The translations under genes and the position numbers were made by a program. Below are positions 8,008 to 16,304 of a DNA stretch of 64,000 nt, one piece after another. The stretch spans positions 1 through 64,000 of the forward strand of contig NZ_JABWGN010000022.1 in the NCBI RefSeq assembly GCF_013363975.1, written 5' to 3'. The stretch's first letter is position 1. Every line of letters starts with the position of its first letter. Source of the DNA: Nonomuraea montanisoli. Its GTDB lineage: Bacteria > Actinomycetota > Actinomycetes > Streptosporangiales > Streptosporangiaceae. Below the pieces are notes generated by a model. That model saw only the letters and a list, made by a program, of their open reading frames with translations, searched no databases and was not told the DNA's origin.

Positions 8008-8703
8008 ATGCACAAGGCAACCGCCTACCACGACGCGCTCGGCGACCATTTCGCCCAGCACGCCGATACGAGCCCCTACAACGCCTACACCGACAGACCC
8101 GCGATGCTGGAACTCGCGGGCGATGTCTCCGGGACCAGGATTCTGGACGTCGGCTGCGGGGCAGGCCATTACGCCGCCGAACTCTCGGCCCGGGGCGCCC
8201 GAGTGGTCGGGATCGAGGGCAGCGCCACGCTGCTGCGTCACGCACAGGCGCGCGTGAACGGCCACGCGGAACTGCTCCTCCACGATCTGGAAACGCCACT
8301 CGACTTCGCCGACGACGCGTCGTTCGACGGTGTGGTCTGTGCGCTCGTGTACGAGCACGTCAGGGATCGGATGCGGCTGCTGGGCGAGTTGCGCCGCGTC
8401 CTGCGACCGGGTGGATGGCTCCTGATGTCGACCACTCACCCCACAGCCGACTGGCGCCACTTCGGAGGCTCGTACTTCAGCCACGACTGGCGAGACCTGC
8501 CTCTGGGAGACAGCGGGCTCTCGATCCATTATCAGCGCATGCCGTTGGAGACCTTCCTGGGCGAGCTGTTGACCGCGGGATTCGTCCTGGAGCGACTGGT
8601 CGAACCCCGCCCCGTCGCCGGCCTGCGGGAGATCGACGAAGCCGCCTACGACAAGCTTCACCGAGCGCCGTCCTTCCTCGCCGTGAGGCTGCGGCGTCCC
8701 TGA
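8008..8703 (+). CDS. Class I SAM-dependent methyltransferase
   Basis: The 231-residue protein has the SAM-binding motif I ILDVGCGAGHYAAEL (about residues 45-59), the acidic end of strand 2 (VVGIEGS), motif II/III (LRRVLRPGGWLLMSTTHP), and a C-terminal domain with an IHYQRMPLETF pattern seen in small-molecule methyltransferases. The target is unknown. Its last 46 bases overlap the 3' end of the convergent MFS gene, so both ends are tightly packed. Confidence 0.87.
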   Translation: MHKATAYHDALGDHFAQHADTSPYNAYTDRPAMLELAGDVSGTRILDVGCGAGHYAAELSARGARVVGIEGSATLLRHAQARVNGHAELLLHDLETPLDFADDASFDGVVCALVYEHVRDRMRLLGELRRVLRPGGWLLMSTTHPTADWRHFGGSYFSHDWRDLPLGDSGLSIHYQRMPLETFLGELLTAGFVLERLVEPRPVAGLREIDEAAYDKLHRAPSFLAVRLRRP

Positions 8704-9935
8704 TCACCGTCCGTCCTCACCACCGCCGGATCAGGCATGCGTGGTCCCTTGGGCAGCAGGAGCGGGGTGGCGAGCAAGAGGACGCCGGAGATGGTGATCG
8801 CCGTGAGCGGGCTGGTGAGTGTCGCGAGGACGCCCCAGATCGCCATGAGGGCGGCCTGGGCGAGTCTGCTGCTGATGCTCCATGCGGTGAGGACTCGCGC
8901 GGTGTGATCGGCGGGAGTGCGTTCCAGGCGCTCCGTCGCGTGGATGGGGTTGAAGACGCCCATGCAGGTGATCAGCAGGCCCTCGACGACGATGACCGTG
9001 AGCAGTCCGGGGACGCCCGGTTGGGTGAGGGCGAGGCCGAGCGGGAAGAGGGATCGCAGCCAGCCGGAAACCATCATGACGCGGTGCCGGCCGTGGCGGG
9101 CGGCCAGGCGCGCGGAGAGCCGGGCGCCGACGAAGCCGCCGACGGCCGGCACACCGAAGGCGAGGCCGTACTGCAAGGCCGAGAAGTGGTACTGGCCCAG
9201 CAGGAGGACGGCCAGGAGCGGGACGGTGGCCATGATCAGACCGCCGACGGTCACGGAGTTGAAGAACAGACCGCGCAGTACGCGGTCTTGGAGGATGAAC
9301 CGCCAGCCGTCGAGCAGATCGGCCGCGCGCATCCGGGTGGCCGGGTCGCGAGGCGCCGCGACGTCGCCGCCACGGATGCGGAGCACTCCGAGCGCGGACA
9401 GCAGGTAGCTGAGGGCGTCCGCCGCGACCGTGACGATCGGGCCGAGCAGCCCGATGAGCGCCCCGCCGAGCGGCGGTCCCGCCGCGGTCGCCACCCACGC
9501 CGTGCCCTCGAACCTGCCGTTCGCGACGAGGAGCTGATCGCCGCGAACGAGGTGCTTCAGGTAGGCGCCGGAGGCGGCCGTGAAGGCGATGCCCGCGGTT
9601 CCGGTGATGATCGACACGACGAGCAGCTGGCCGTACGACAGCAAGCCGAGGAGGTACGTGATCGGGACGCTCGCCATGGCGACGAAGCGGACCAGGTCCA
9701 TCGCGATCATCACCGGGCGTTTGGCCCGATGCTCGACCCACGGCCCGAGCGGGACGGCGACGACAGCCGCGACCGCGAGCCCGGCGGCTTCCAGGAACGA
9801 GACGGCGAATGCCGGCGCATGCAGAACCTGAACCGCGATGAGCGCGAACGCCCCGAAGGCGATCCACGTGCCGTATGTGCTGACGGCGTAGGCCGACCAC
9901 AGCCAGCCGAAGCCGGACCCCAATCTCGCGCGCAC
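8658..9935 (-). CDS. MFS transporter (drug-exporter-like)
   Basis: A 425-residue permease with about 12 membrane helices, beginning MRARLGSGFGWLWSAYAVSTYG, the layout of the macrolide/enterobactin-exporter branch of MFS. The GTG at 9935 was chosen over an upstream TTG at 9953 because AAGGAG precedes it. It is divergent from a LysR regulator, a common arrangement for regulated efflux. The substrate is unknown. It overlaps the methyltransferase gene tail-to-tail. Confidence 0.83.
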   Translation of the reverse strand: MRARLGSGFGWLWSAYAVSTYGTWIAFGAFALIAVQVLHAPAFAVSFLEAAGLAVAAVVAVPLGPWVEHRAKRPVMIAMDLVRFVAMASVPITYLLGLLSYGQLLVVSIITGTAGIAFTAASGAYLKHLVRGDQLLVANGRFEGTAWVATAAGPPLGGALIGLLGPIVTVAADALSYLLSALGVLRIRGGDVAAPRDPATRMRAADLLDGWRFILQDRVLRGLFFNSVTVGGLIMATVPLLAVLLLGQYHFSALQYGLAFGVPAVGGFVGARLSARLAARHGRHRVMMVSGWLRSLFPLGLALTQPGVPGLLTVIVVEGLLITCMGVFNPIHATERLERTPADHTARVLTAWSISSRLAQAALMAIWGVLATLTSPLTAITISGVLLLATPLLLPKGPRMPDPAVVRTDGDQGRRSLTARKDGAR

Positions 9936-10004
9936 GTGACTCCTTGGCGACAACCGAATGTTTGGCGGCTCGCATCACACCAGCCACCTGGCCCGCGGAT
10001 CAAA

Positions 10005-10038
10005 CAACCGATTCTCGGCAAGCCACAACGATCGGTTG
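10005..10038. promoter_or_regulatory. Inverted repeat in the LysR/MFS divergon (candidate LysR site)
   Basis: CAACCGAT (10005-10012) and ATCGGTTG (10031-10038) are exact inverted repeats with an 18-base spacer. A further half-site CAACCGAA lies at 9951-9958. They lie between the divergent MFS and lysR genes, the expected place for a LysR-type recognition and activation site. Confidence 0.5.
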
Positions 10039-10058
10039 GGTACGAATATGCTGGGGCG

Positions 10059-11048
10059 GTGGACACGGAAGCGGTGCGATCGTTCGTCCGGGCGGCCGAG
10101 GTCGGACAGTTCCAACACGCGGCCGACGAGCTGGGCGTGACCCAGCAGGCGATCTCGAAGCGGATCGCCGCTCTGGAGCGCGAACTGGAGGTCCGCCTGT
10201 TCACCCGTACCGCCCGAGGGGTCGAGCTGACGCTCGACGGCCAGGCGTTCCTCCCGCACGCACGGAGCATCGTCGCGGGCGTCGATCGCGCCATCACCGC
10301 GATCAGGCCGGACTCACGGGCTCTGCGGATCGACGTCCTCGGGTTCCGGAGCGGACAGGCGATCCTCCTCCACGACTATTGGCGGTCGCATCCCGACATC
10401 GACCTCGACGTGGTCACCGTGAAGGCCGCCGACCCTCAGGTGGCGGTCGCAGCCATCCGAGCGGGCGACATCGACGCCTCGTTCCGCACCGTCATCGACC
10501 CGGCCGGGCTGCCCCGTGACCTCGAGATGATCCATGTCCTCGACTTCCCGCTGGAGCTCCTGGTGGGCCCGAGACATCCGCTCGCCTCCGCGCGCACGCT
10601 GACACCGGCCCAGCTGCGCCGGCATCGGATCTGGGTGCCGGGCATCGCACCACGCAGCGAATGGGCCGATTTCTACGACCAGCTCGCCGGCGCCTTCGAC
10701 CTTCGCATCGACGGGGCAGGCCCGCACTTCGGCGTCGAAGCGCTGCTCGACACCCTCGCGGAGTCCGCGGACGTGGCCACCCTCGTCAGCTCGCGCGACC
10801 GCCTCGTCTGGCCGGCGAGCTACGACCTGCGCCGTATCCCGGTCGTGGACCCGGTGATCGTGTACCCGCAGTCGCTCATCTTCCCCAGATCGAATCCGCA
10901 CCCCGGACTCCGGGCGATCATCGACTACTTCCGGAGCCTGGCGACTGCGCCCGAGACGGCCTGGCTTCCCTCTTGGGCGACGCCGCGCCGCGACGATGGC
11001 GACCAGCGGTTCCAGCCGGGAAGCACCGGGTCGTCGCGGCTGTCGTAG
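10059..11048 (+). CDS. LysR family transcriptional regulator
   Basis: A 329-residue regulator. The N-terminal helix-turn-helix reads RSFVRAAEVGQFQHAADEL, then GVTQQAISKRIAALERELEV, followed by FTRTARGVELT and the periplasmic-binding-like co-inducer domain. A GTG at 10059 is the only sensible start; TACGAAT at 10041-10047 could be a -10 box placing the transcript start at the GTG, so the mRNA may be leaderless. It presumably controls the divergent MFS exporter through the inverted repeat at 10005-10038. Confidence 0.88.
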   Translation: MDTEAVRSFVRAAEVGQFQHAADELGVTQQAISKRIAALERELEVRLFTRTARGVELTLDGQAFLPHARSIVAGVDRAITAIRPDSRALRIDVLGFRSGQAILLHDYWRSHPDIDLDVVTVKAADPQVAVAAIRAGDIDASFRTVIDPAGLPRDLEMIHVLDFPLELLVGPRHPLASARTLTPAQLRRHRIWVPGIAPRSEWADFYDQLAGAFDLRIDGAGPHFGVEALLDTLAESADVATLVSSRDRLVWPASYDLRRIPVVDPVIVYPQSLIFPRSNPHPGLRAIIDYFRSLATAPETAWLPSWATPRRDDGDQRFQPGSTGSSRLS

Positions 11049-11106
11049 TCGCTCGCGCCATGACATGATCCATTGCCGGCGGGCCGGATATGAAGGGGTC
11101 TGTTAC

Positions 11107-11373
11107 ATGAGTGCAAAGGCGTTGGCGTTCGCCGCTTTCCTGCTGATCGGCTCAGGCATTCTCACCGGCCTCCTCCCCGTCACCTCGGGCGGAAAGGCAT
11201 GCGGATCGGCTTTCGTCGCGGTCATGCCCGACGAGGAACAGATCGGGACGGCCGGGTGTGACGACGTCCGGAACCTCGTGAGGATCCCGGCGATAGTCCT
11301 CATGGCGGCCGGTGGTGCCACTGTCTGCGCTGCGGGTGCGACACGTTGGCGCGTCAGTCTGACAAGAGGCTAG
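11107..11373 (+). CDS. Small membrane protein
   Basis: An 88-residue protein with two hydrophobic helices (about residues 5-24 and 55-75) around a short loop containing two cysteines (KACGSAF, AGCDDV), which could form an extracytoplasmic disulphide. An AAGGGG sequence precedes the ATG. No family is recognised. Confidence 0.55.
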   Translation: MSAKALAFAAFLLIGSGILTGLLPVTSGGKACGSAFVAVMPDEEQIGTAGCDDVRNLVRIPAIVLMAAGGATVCAAGATRWRVSLTRG

Positions 11374-11488
11374 GGCATCCTTTCGCCATGAAAGGCGCAT
11401 GCAAATCTTGGTCGACTGTTCCGCCTTGGCCGTCTGGATGGCAGTGACGAGGGCGTCAGGGTCGCATGGGACGGTGCGGCGCGGGAGC

Positions 11489-12037
11489 TCAGGCCAGGTC
11501 CGTGGGCAGTTTGGAATAGACGTACATGTCGCGGCGCTGGCCGCCGATCTCCTGCCAACTGCGCAGCAGTCCTTCGCGAACGAAGCCCGCCCGCTCCGCC
11601 GCCTTCCACGACGGCGCGTTCCACGGCTCGACATGCAGTTCCAGCCGCGGAATCCTCAGGTGCTCCAGCCCCCATGACGAGATCGTCCGCAACGCCGCGC
11701 AGGCGATGCCCCTGCCACGGGCCGAGCCGGCCACCCAGTAGCCCACCGAAGCGCGCCCGTGCGCCCCCGGCCACAGTCCGATCTGGCCCAGAGCACGATC
11801 GTCGCCGGCGTCCGCGATCGCGAACGAATACCCCACCCTTTCGACGGCCCTGCTCCACTGCCGGCGGACGAAGGCCGCGCCCTCCGTGTCCGAATAGCTC
11901 GACGGCACGCTGCTGATCAAGGGAATGTACGGATCCCCGGCGGCCTCTTCGACCGCCGCGATGTCCGCGAGCCGCCACGGACGAAGCACGAGCCCTTCAC
12001 GAGCCGGAAGCCGCGGTACTACGAGCGCATGGTCCAT
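11489..12037 (-). CDS. GNAT family N-acetyltransferase (RimJ/RimL-like)
   Basis: The 182-residue protein has the opening LVLRPWRLADIAAVEEAAGD and the acetyl-CoA loop region VGYWVAGSARGRGIACAALR, typical of RimJ-like acetyltransferases acting on protein N-termini or small amines. The C-terminus reads NAPSWKAAERAGFVREG, the usual asparagine-rich end motif. The ATG at 12037 is preceded by an AGGATGG ribosome site; a longer frame to 12133 would run into the divergent gene. The substrate is unknown. Confidence 0.85.
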   Translation of the reverse strand: MDHALVVPRLPAREGLVLRPWRLADIAAVEEAAGDPYIPLISSVPSSYSDTEGAAFVRRQWSRAVERVGYSFAIADAGDDRALGQIGLWPGAHGRASVGYWVAGSARGRGIACAALRTISSWGLEHLRIPRLELHVEPWNAPSWKAAERAGFVREGLLRSWQEIGGQRRDMYVYSKLPTDLA

Positions 12038-12101
12038 GGCCACCCATCCTGCCAGGGAGGACGACCACATCCCCAGTCGTAGGTGGGCGTAGTCTGCCTC
12101 G

Positions 12102-12728
12102 GTGACCACACCAAGGGCCTCCTGGCGCAACACGACGCACGACTGGGCGAGCAGCGTGGACGTCGAGCACCTCTCGCGGATCCGCCGGAACCCGGCCGTG
12201 TACGCGCCGGGCGGCGTCCGGCACCTGCTCCTTGAGGTCCTCGCCTACGCGGCTGACGAAGCGGAGAGCAACGACGGGGGGCACTGCGTCGTCACCCTCC
12301 ACCCCGACGGCTCGGTGTCCGTGGCGGATGACGGACGCGGCACCGACACCCGCGTCGACGATCACGGTCAGGTCGTGAAGAAGCCCGTGATGGCGTCGAA
12401 AGACCTGCGCTTCTTCGACACTCCCGACGCTCAGCCGCTGCCCGACGGCCATCCGCGCCGGGGCATGTCCGTCGTCGCGGCGTTGAGCGTCTGGCTCGTC
12501 CACACCAACCGGCGCCGAGGCGGGGCCTGGACCCAGCGCTACGAGCGCGGCATTCCCGTGACCGGTCTGACGCCGATCAGCGATGACGGCACGACCGGGA
12601 CAGTCGTCCATTTCCTGCCCGACGAGCGTCTGGGCGCGTCGAGTGACGATCCGGCCGTCGAGCTGACCGAGATCGCCGGCCGGTGGGGGATGTTGTCGGT
12701 CGAGGTGGACGACCGCCGCGCCCGTTGA
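12102..12728 (+). CDS. Stand-alone GyrB-type GHKL ATP-binding protein
   Basis: A 208-residue protein that resembles only the N-terminal ATPase domain of DNA gyrase B: HLSRIRRNPAVYAPGG (as HIRKRPGMYIG), LLEVLAYAADEAES (as VYEVVDNSIDEA with the Mg-binding residue region), SVSVADDGRGTDT (the N2 box DGRG), RRGMSVVAALS and GTTGTVVHFLPD (as GTTVTFxPD). No transducer, TOPRIM or tail domain follows. It could be an ATPase subunit of a partner protein, or a stand-alone modulator. The start is GTG at 12102, divergent from the acetyltransferase. Confidence 0.75.
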   Translation: MTTPRASWRNTTHDWASSVDVEHLSRIRRNPAVYAPGGVRHLLLEVLAYAADEAESNDGGHCVVTLHPDGSVSVADDGRGTDTRVDDHGQVVKKPVMASKDLRFFDTPDAQPLPDGHPRRGMSVVAALSVWLVHTNRRRGGAWTQRYERGIPVTGLTPISDDGTTGTVVHFLPDERLGASSDDPAVELTEIAGRWGMLSVEVDDRRAR

Positions 12729-12772
12729 CAAAAGGATGGCGACGCACCTGGGACGCCTGAGATCATCCGATC

Positions 12773-13324
12773 ATGTCGGACGGCGCGTCAGGACGGTACC
12801 GAGCAGGAGAGACGGCCCTGCTGGCCGTCGTCAAGGAAGCCGAGCCACTGGTGGGACCCTGGCGGCAGCGTTTCGACTCCTTCGCCGCCTCCGGAGTCCC
12901 CGCGCACGTGACCGTGCTCGTGCCGTTCCTGGACGTCGATCGCATCGACGCCGCGGTGACGGACGAGCTCGGAGCACTGTTCGGCCGGCATGCCCCGTTC
13001 GCCGTCCGGTTCGACAGCTGCCGGCGATTCCCCGACGTGCTCTACCTCGCGCCCGCGCCCGACGCGCCGTTTCGCGCGCTGACCGAGGCCGTCGTGGCGC
13101 GATGGCCCGAGGCTCCGCCCTACGGCGGACAGTTCGCGGAGGTCGTCCCGCATCTGACCGTCGCCCACGGCCGGGAGGCGCACGTGCTCGACGAGGTGGA
13201 GGCGGCGCTGACAGCGGGGCTGCCGGTGACCGCCGACGTCACGTCCGTCAGCCTCTTCGCCACCGACGGCGACCGGTGGCATCAGCGCGCCGAATTCCCG
13301 CTGCTCGGCCCGACGCCGTTCTGA
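12773..13324 (+). CDS. 2'-5' RNA ligase / 2H phosphoesterase family protein
   Basis: The 183-residue protein has the two HxT/S motifs that define the 2H superfamily: PAHVTVLVPF at about residue 44 and PHLTVAHG at about residue 127. These enzymes act on 2',3'-cyclic or 2'-5' phosphodiester bonds in RNA or nucleotides. A role in RNA repair or cyclic-nucleotide turnover is possible but unproven here. It lies 44 bases after the GyrB-like gene on the same strand, and the two may be co-transcribed. Confidence 0.85.
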   Translation: MSDGASGRYRAGETALLAVVKEAEPLVGPWRQRFDSFAASGVPAHVTVLVPFLDVDRIDAAVTDELGALFGRHAPFAVRFDSCRRFPDVLYLAPAPDAPFRALTEAVVARWPEAPPYGGQFAEVVPHLTVAHGREAHVLDEVEAALTAGLPVTADVTSVSLFATDGDRWHQRAEFPLLGPTPF

Positions 13325-13357
13325 CTCCGGCACTCCTGAACGGCCGGGCCGAGTGGC

Positions 13358-13864
13358 CTACGCGCGCTTGAGGCGGTGGAGCCCCTGGCCGGGGCGCCAA
13401 AGGTCGATGACCATGGCGGATCCCTCGATGTGCGTGAGCACGACCTCGCGGATGTCCGCCCGGAAGAAATGGGAGTCGCGGAAATCATCCGGGCCGAAGC
13501 CGCGCCCGGCCAGCATCGGCGCGATCCGGTCGCGGTCGGTGACCTCCACCGCGTACCCGGACAGCTTCGTGTCACCCGCCTTCGTGTCACCCGCAGGGGT
13601 GGCGGAGTCGTCGGCGCCGAGGAGCACCGGAGGGCCGTGCAGGGCGAAGCGGGGGTCACGCCGCAGGTCGCGGGCCTTCAAGGCGCCGGGCATCGATCCG
13701 AACCACAGGTCGTCGTCGACGATGTACGCCTCGATGCCGCTGACTCGCGGCGAACCGTCCTTGCGCAGGGTCGCGATGGTCTTGTGCTTGTGCGACTCGA
13801 ACGACTCCCGGACGCGGTCGGCGAACTCCGGCGCCGATTCGGTGACTTCACGCCAGTCGGCCAT
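13358..13864 (-). CDS. Pyridoxamine 5'-phosphate oxidase-like flavin-binding protein
   Basis: This 168-residue protein shows the split-barrel pattern of the PPOX-like family: HKHKTIATLRKDGSPRVSGIE, then DDDLWFGSMPGALKARDLRRDPRFALH. Actinobacterial members bind FMN or F420 and reduce diverse small molecules. A central insert (STPAGDTKAGDTK) contains a repeated AGDTK. The substrate is unknown. It shares its direction with nadE, 95 bases further on. Confidence 0.82.
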   Translation of the reverse strand: MADWREVTESAPEFADRVRESFESHKHKTIATLRKDGSPRVSGIEAYIVDDDLWFGSMPGALKARDLRRDPRFALHGPPVLLGADDSATPAGDTKAGDTKLSGYAVEVTDRDRIAPMLAGRGFGPDDFRDSHFFRADIREVVLTHIEGSAMVIDLWRPGQGLHRLKRA

Positions 13865-13959
13865 ACAGTCTCCTGCTTTACGGTCTCGGACAACCGGCTC
13901 AGCGTGTCATAGGGGACCGACGAAAAGCCGCGCCCGGCGCGCACTCCGGCCGGCGCCGG

Positions 13960-14799
13960 TCAGCGCCACCAGTCGTCGAGCGGGGTGACCGGGACGGTCC
14001 GCTTGTGCCGGGTCGCGAGGAAGACCGACTCCACCTTCGCCGCCAGCTCCGGTGTGACGTCCACACCCTCCAGATAGTCGTCGATCTGGGCGTACGTCAG
14101 CCCGAGAGCCACCTCGTCGGGCAGCGCGGGCCGGTCGTCCTCGAGGTCGGCGGTGGGCACCTTCTCCCAGACGCTCGGCGGTGCGCCCAGCTCCTGCAGC
14201 AGGGCGGCGCCTTGGCGCTTGGTCAGCCCGGTCAGCGGGGTGACGTCGGCGCCGCCGTCCCCGTACTTGGTGAAGAAGCCGGTCACGGCCTCGGCCGCAT
14301 GGTCGGTGCCCACGACGAGCAGCCCGAGCTGCCCGGCGATCGAGTACTGGATCACCATGCGTTCACGGGCCTTGATGTTGCCGCGCACGAAGTCCCGCAG
14401 GTGGGGCTCGCCGCCCAGCAGCTCCCGCAGGCCGAGCGCCGTCTCGGCGCCGGCGGCATCGGCGCTCGGCTTGACGTTCACCGTGATCGACCGGTCGGGC
14501 CGGATGAACTCCAGCGCGATCTGCGCGTCGTGCTCGTCGGCCTGCACACCGTACGGCAGCCGCACCGCGACGAAGGTGGCCTCGTGTCCCTCCGCGCGCA
14601 GTTCCTCACTGGCGAGCTGGCACAACCTGCCGGTCAGCGTGCTGTCCTGACCGCCGCTGATCCCGAGCACATAGCCCTTGGACGGGGTCGATCGCAGGTA
14701 GTCCTTGAGGAAGTCGACACGTTGCCGGATCTCCTCCTTGGGGACGATGGTCGCCTTGACGCCAAGCTCGGCGAGGATCTGCTGCCGTAGGTTCGCCAT
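13960..14799 (-). CDS. nadE: Ammonia-dependent NAD+ synthetase
   Basis: The 279-residue enzyme makes NAD+ from nicotinic acid adenine dinucleotide, ATP and ammonia. The PP-loop SGGQDSTLTG lies at about residues 46-55, and the NaAD/ATP-binding segments NIKARERMVIQYSIAGQ, VVGTDHAAEAVTGFFTKYGDGG and LTKRQGAALLQELGAP are all present. The length equals that of the NH3-dependent NadE of E. coli and Bacillus; there is no glutaminase domain, unlike the mycobacterial enzyme. It is a single-gene unit; 14800-14984 holds no recognisable feature. Confidence 0.95.
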   Translation of the reverse strand: MANLRQQILAELGVKATIVPKEEIRQRVDFLKDYLRSTPSKGYVLGISGGQDSTLTGRLCQLASEELRAEGHEATFVAVRLPYGVQADEHDAQIALEFIRPDRSITVNVKPSADAAGAETALGLRELLGGEPHLRDFVRGNIKARERMVIQYSIAGQLGLLVVGTDHAAEAVTGFFTKYGDGGADVTPLTGLTKRQGAALLQELGAPPSVWEKVPTADLEDDRPALPDEVALGLTYAQIDDYLEGVDVTPELAAKVESVFLATRHKRTVPVTPLDDWWR

Positions 14800-14984
14800 C
14801 CACGTACTGTACTGACCGGAAAGCGGATGCTTCGGGCCGGGGCCCGCGTTGCGGCGTCAGCCGGTGGGCACGTCCACACCGCTCATCGGCGGGCGTTCCT
14901 CCGTTGCGCGTACCTGGATTTCATCCAGGACAGCCGCTCCACGCGCGCCAGCCTGTGGCGCCGCCTTCCGCAGCCGGCGGTCGG

Positions 14985-15530
14985 TCAGTCGGCGTCCGGG
15001 ATGTAGGTCAGGTTGAGCACCCCCGTCTGGAACGTCTCGGACCTGACCAGCTTCAGCGGGTGGGTCGGAGTGTCCTCGAACAGCCGCCGGCCGCGCCCGA
15101 CGGCGATCGGGTGGACGAGCAGGTTCAGCTCGTCGAGCAGCCCGTTGGCCAGCAGCCACCGCACGGTCGTCGCCGACCCGGACATCTGGATGTCGCCGTC
15201 GGTCTGCTTCTTGAGGTCACGCAGCCCGGCCGCGACGTCGCCGTTGATGACGGTGGTGTTGTTCCAGTCCGCCTTCTCCAGCGTGTTCGACACGACGTAC
15301 TTGCGCATGTCGTTGAGTGACCGGGCGACGTCCTGGTCGTCCTCCGCCGTCGTCCAGTACGCGGCCCACTCGTCGTACAGCCTGCGTCCCATGAGCATCG
15401 CCGCCGCGCTCTGCATGCCCGCCTCGACCACGGCCCCCATCTCGTCGTTCCAGTACGGGAAGTGCCACTTGTCCGGTGACTCGACCACGCCGTCCACGGA
15501 AATGAAGAAGTTCGAAATGATCTTAGCCAT
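14985..15530 (-). CDS. Dihydrofolate-reductase-like (RibD C-terminal) family protein
   Basis: A 181-residue protein of the RibD-C/DHFR-like fold: IISNFFISVDGVVESPD at the N-terminus, LMGRRLYDEWAAYW, IQMSGSATTVRWLL and LNLLVHPIAVGRGRRLFED. Such proteins are NADPH-dependent reductases of unknown substrate, common in actinobacteria next to AraC or other regulators. The ATG at 15530 is well placed. It lies 55 bases after the AraC gene on the same strand. Confidence 0.85.
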   Translation of the reverse strand: MAKIISNFFISVDGVVESPDKWHFPYWNDEMGAVVEAGMQSAAAMLMGRRLYDEWAAYWTTAEDDQDVARSLNDMRKYVVSNTLEKADWNNTTVINGDVAAGLRDLKKQTDGDIQMSGSATTVRWLLANGLLDELNLLVHPIAVGRGRRLFEDTPTHPLKLVRSETFQTGVLNLTYIPDAD

Positions 15531-15585
15531 CGCTCCGCTCCTCGCTCGTCGGGATGATGCTGAGAGGCTAGGCGGGACCGGACGG

Positions 15586-16290
15586 TCAGGTCTTGTACAG
15601 AAGCGACAGCGGCTCCGCCGCGTCGAGATCCTTCAACCGCGTGGCGGTACGGCCGATGTAGCGGGTCAACGACCTCGCCAGATGCGGCTGGTCGAAGTAC
15701 CCGAGCCGATGGATCACGTCCTGGGTCGGCACGCCCTCCCGGATCAGGACAGCCGCCCGCCTGGCGCGGTCGATCTGCCGGATGGCGCCGCGGGTGAGCC
15801 CGGTCGCGGTCACGAAGCGCCGTTGGAGGGTGCGTTCGGACACGTCCGGCGGCGACGCGTCGTGAAGCGCGGCGGCGACGACCGGATCGCGTTCCACGAT
15901 GCCCTCGCGCACCATTCGCCGTACGAACGCCTCGGCGTTCTCGTAGTCGGGGAGCCGCCAGGAGGAGCCCTTCAACCAGAACGACCTTGGCGTCACATCG
16001 GGGATCTCCGCGGAACCGTCGACGAGCCGGCTGATCGGAAGGTGCGGCATCGAGGTGCCGAGCGAGAAGAGGATGCCGAAGAACGTGGCGCCCTCGGGGA
16101 CGAGGGCCTGGCTCGCCTTCGACTCGGGGCCCAGCACGGCCACGCTGACCTTGCCGCGGTGCTGCCAGAAGACGAGATCCCAGTGTGCCGCCGCGATCGA
16201 CGTCATCCGGCTCACGTCGTGGCTGGTGCTGCGCCACACCCGTTCGACGTACGGCGAATCGGACGGTCGGCTCTCGACCTCCAGGCCCAT
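15586..16290 (-). CDS. AraC family transcriptional regulator
   Basis: The 234-residue regulator ends with the double helix-turn-helix: SERTLQRRFVTATGLTRGAI then TQDVIHRLGYFDQPHLARSL followed by RYIGRTA. The N-terminal part (about 130 residues) resembles the DUF6597/AraC-binding-like region and has no classical cupin motif. It lies upstream of the DHFR-like gene and is probably its regulator. Confidence 0.86.
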   Translation of the reverse strand: MGLEVESRPSDSPYVERVWRSTSHDVSRMTSIAAAHWDLVFWQHRGKVSVAVLGPESKASQALVPEGATFFGILFSLGTSMPHLPISRLVDGSAEIPDVTPRSFWLKGSSWRLPDYENAEAFVRRMVREGIVERDPVVAAALHDASPPDVSERTLQRRFVTATGLTRGAIRQIDRARRAAVLIREGVPTQDVIHRLGYFDQPHLARSLTRYIGRTATRLKDLDAAEPLSLLYKT

Positions 16291-16304
16291 CCGGGTCGTT
16301 CCCC

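Noticed and set aside
8415..10058. Long N-terminal extension of the LysR frame (548 codons)
   Set aside because: It is antisense to the MFS gene and overlaps the methyltransferase gene; only the part from GTG 10059 is LysR-like.
14857..15159. Minus-strand frame of 100 codons after the DHFR-like gene
   Set aside because: It mostly overlaps the DHFR-like gene out of frame and ends in a tiny tail; no support for a gene.
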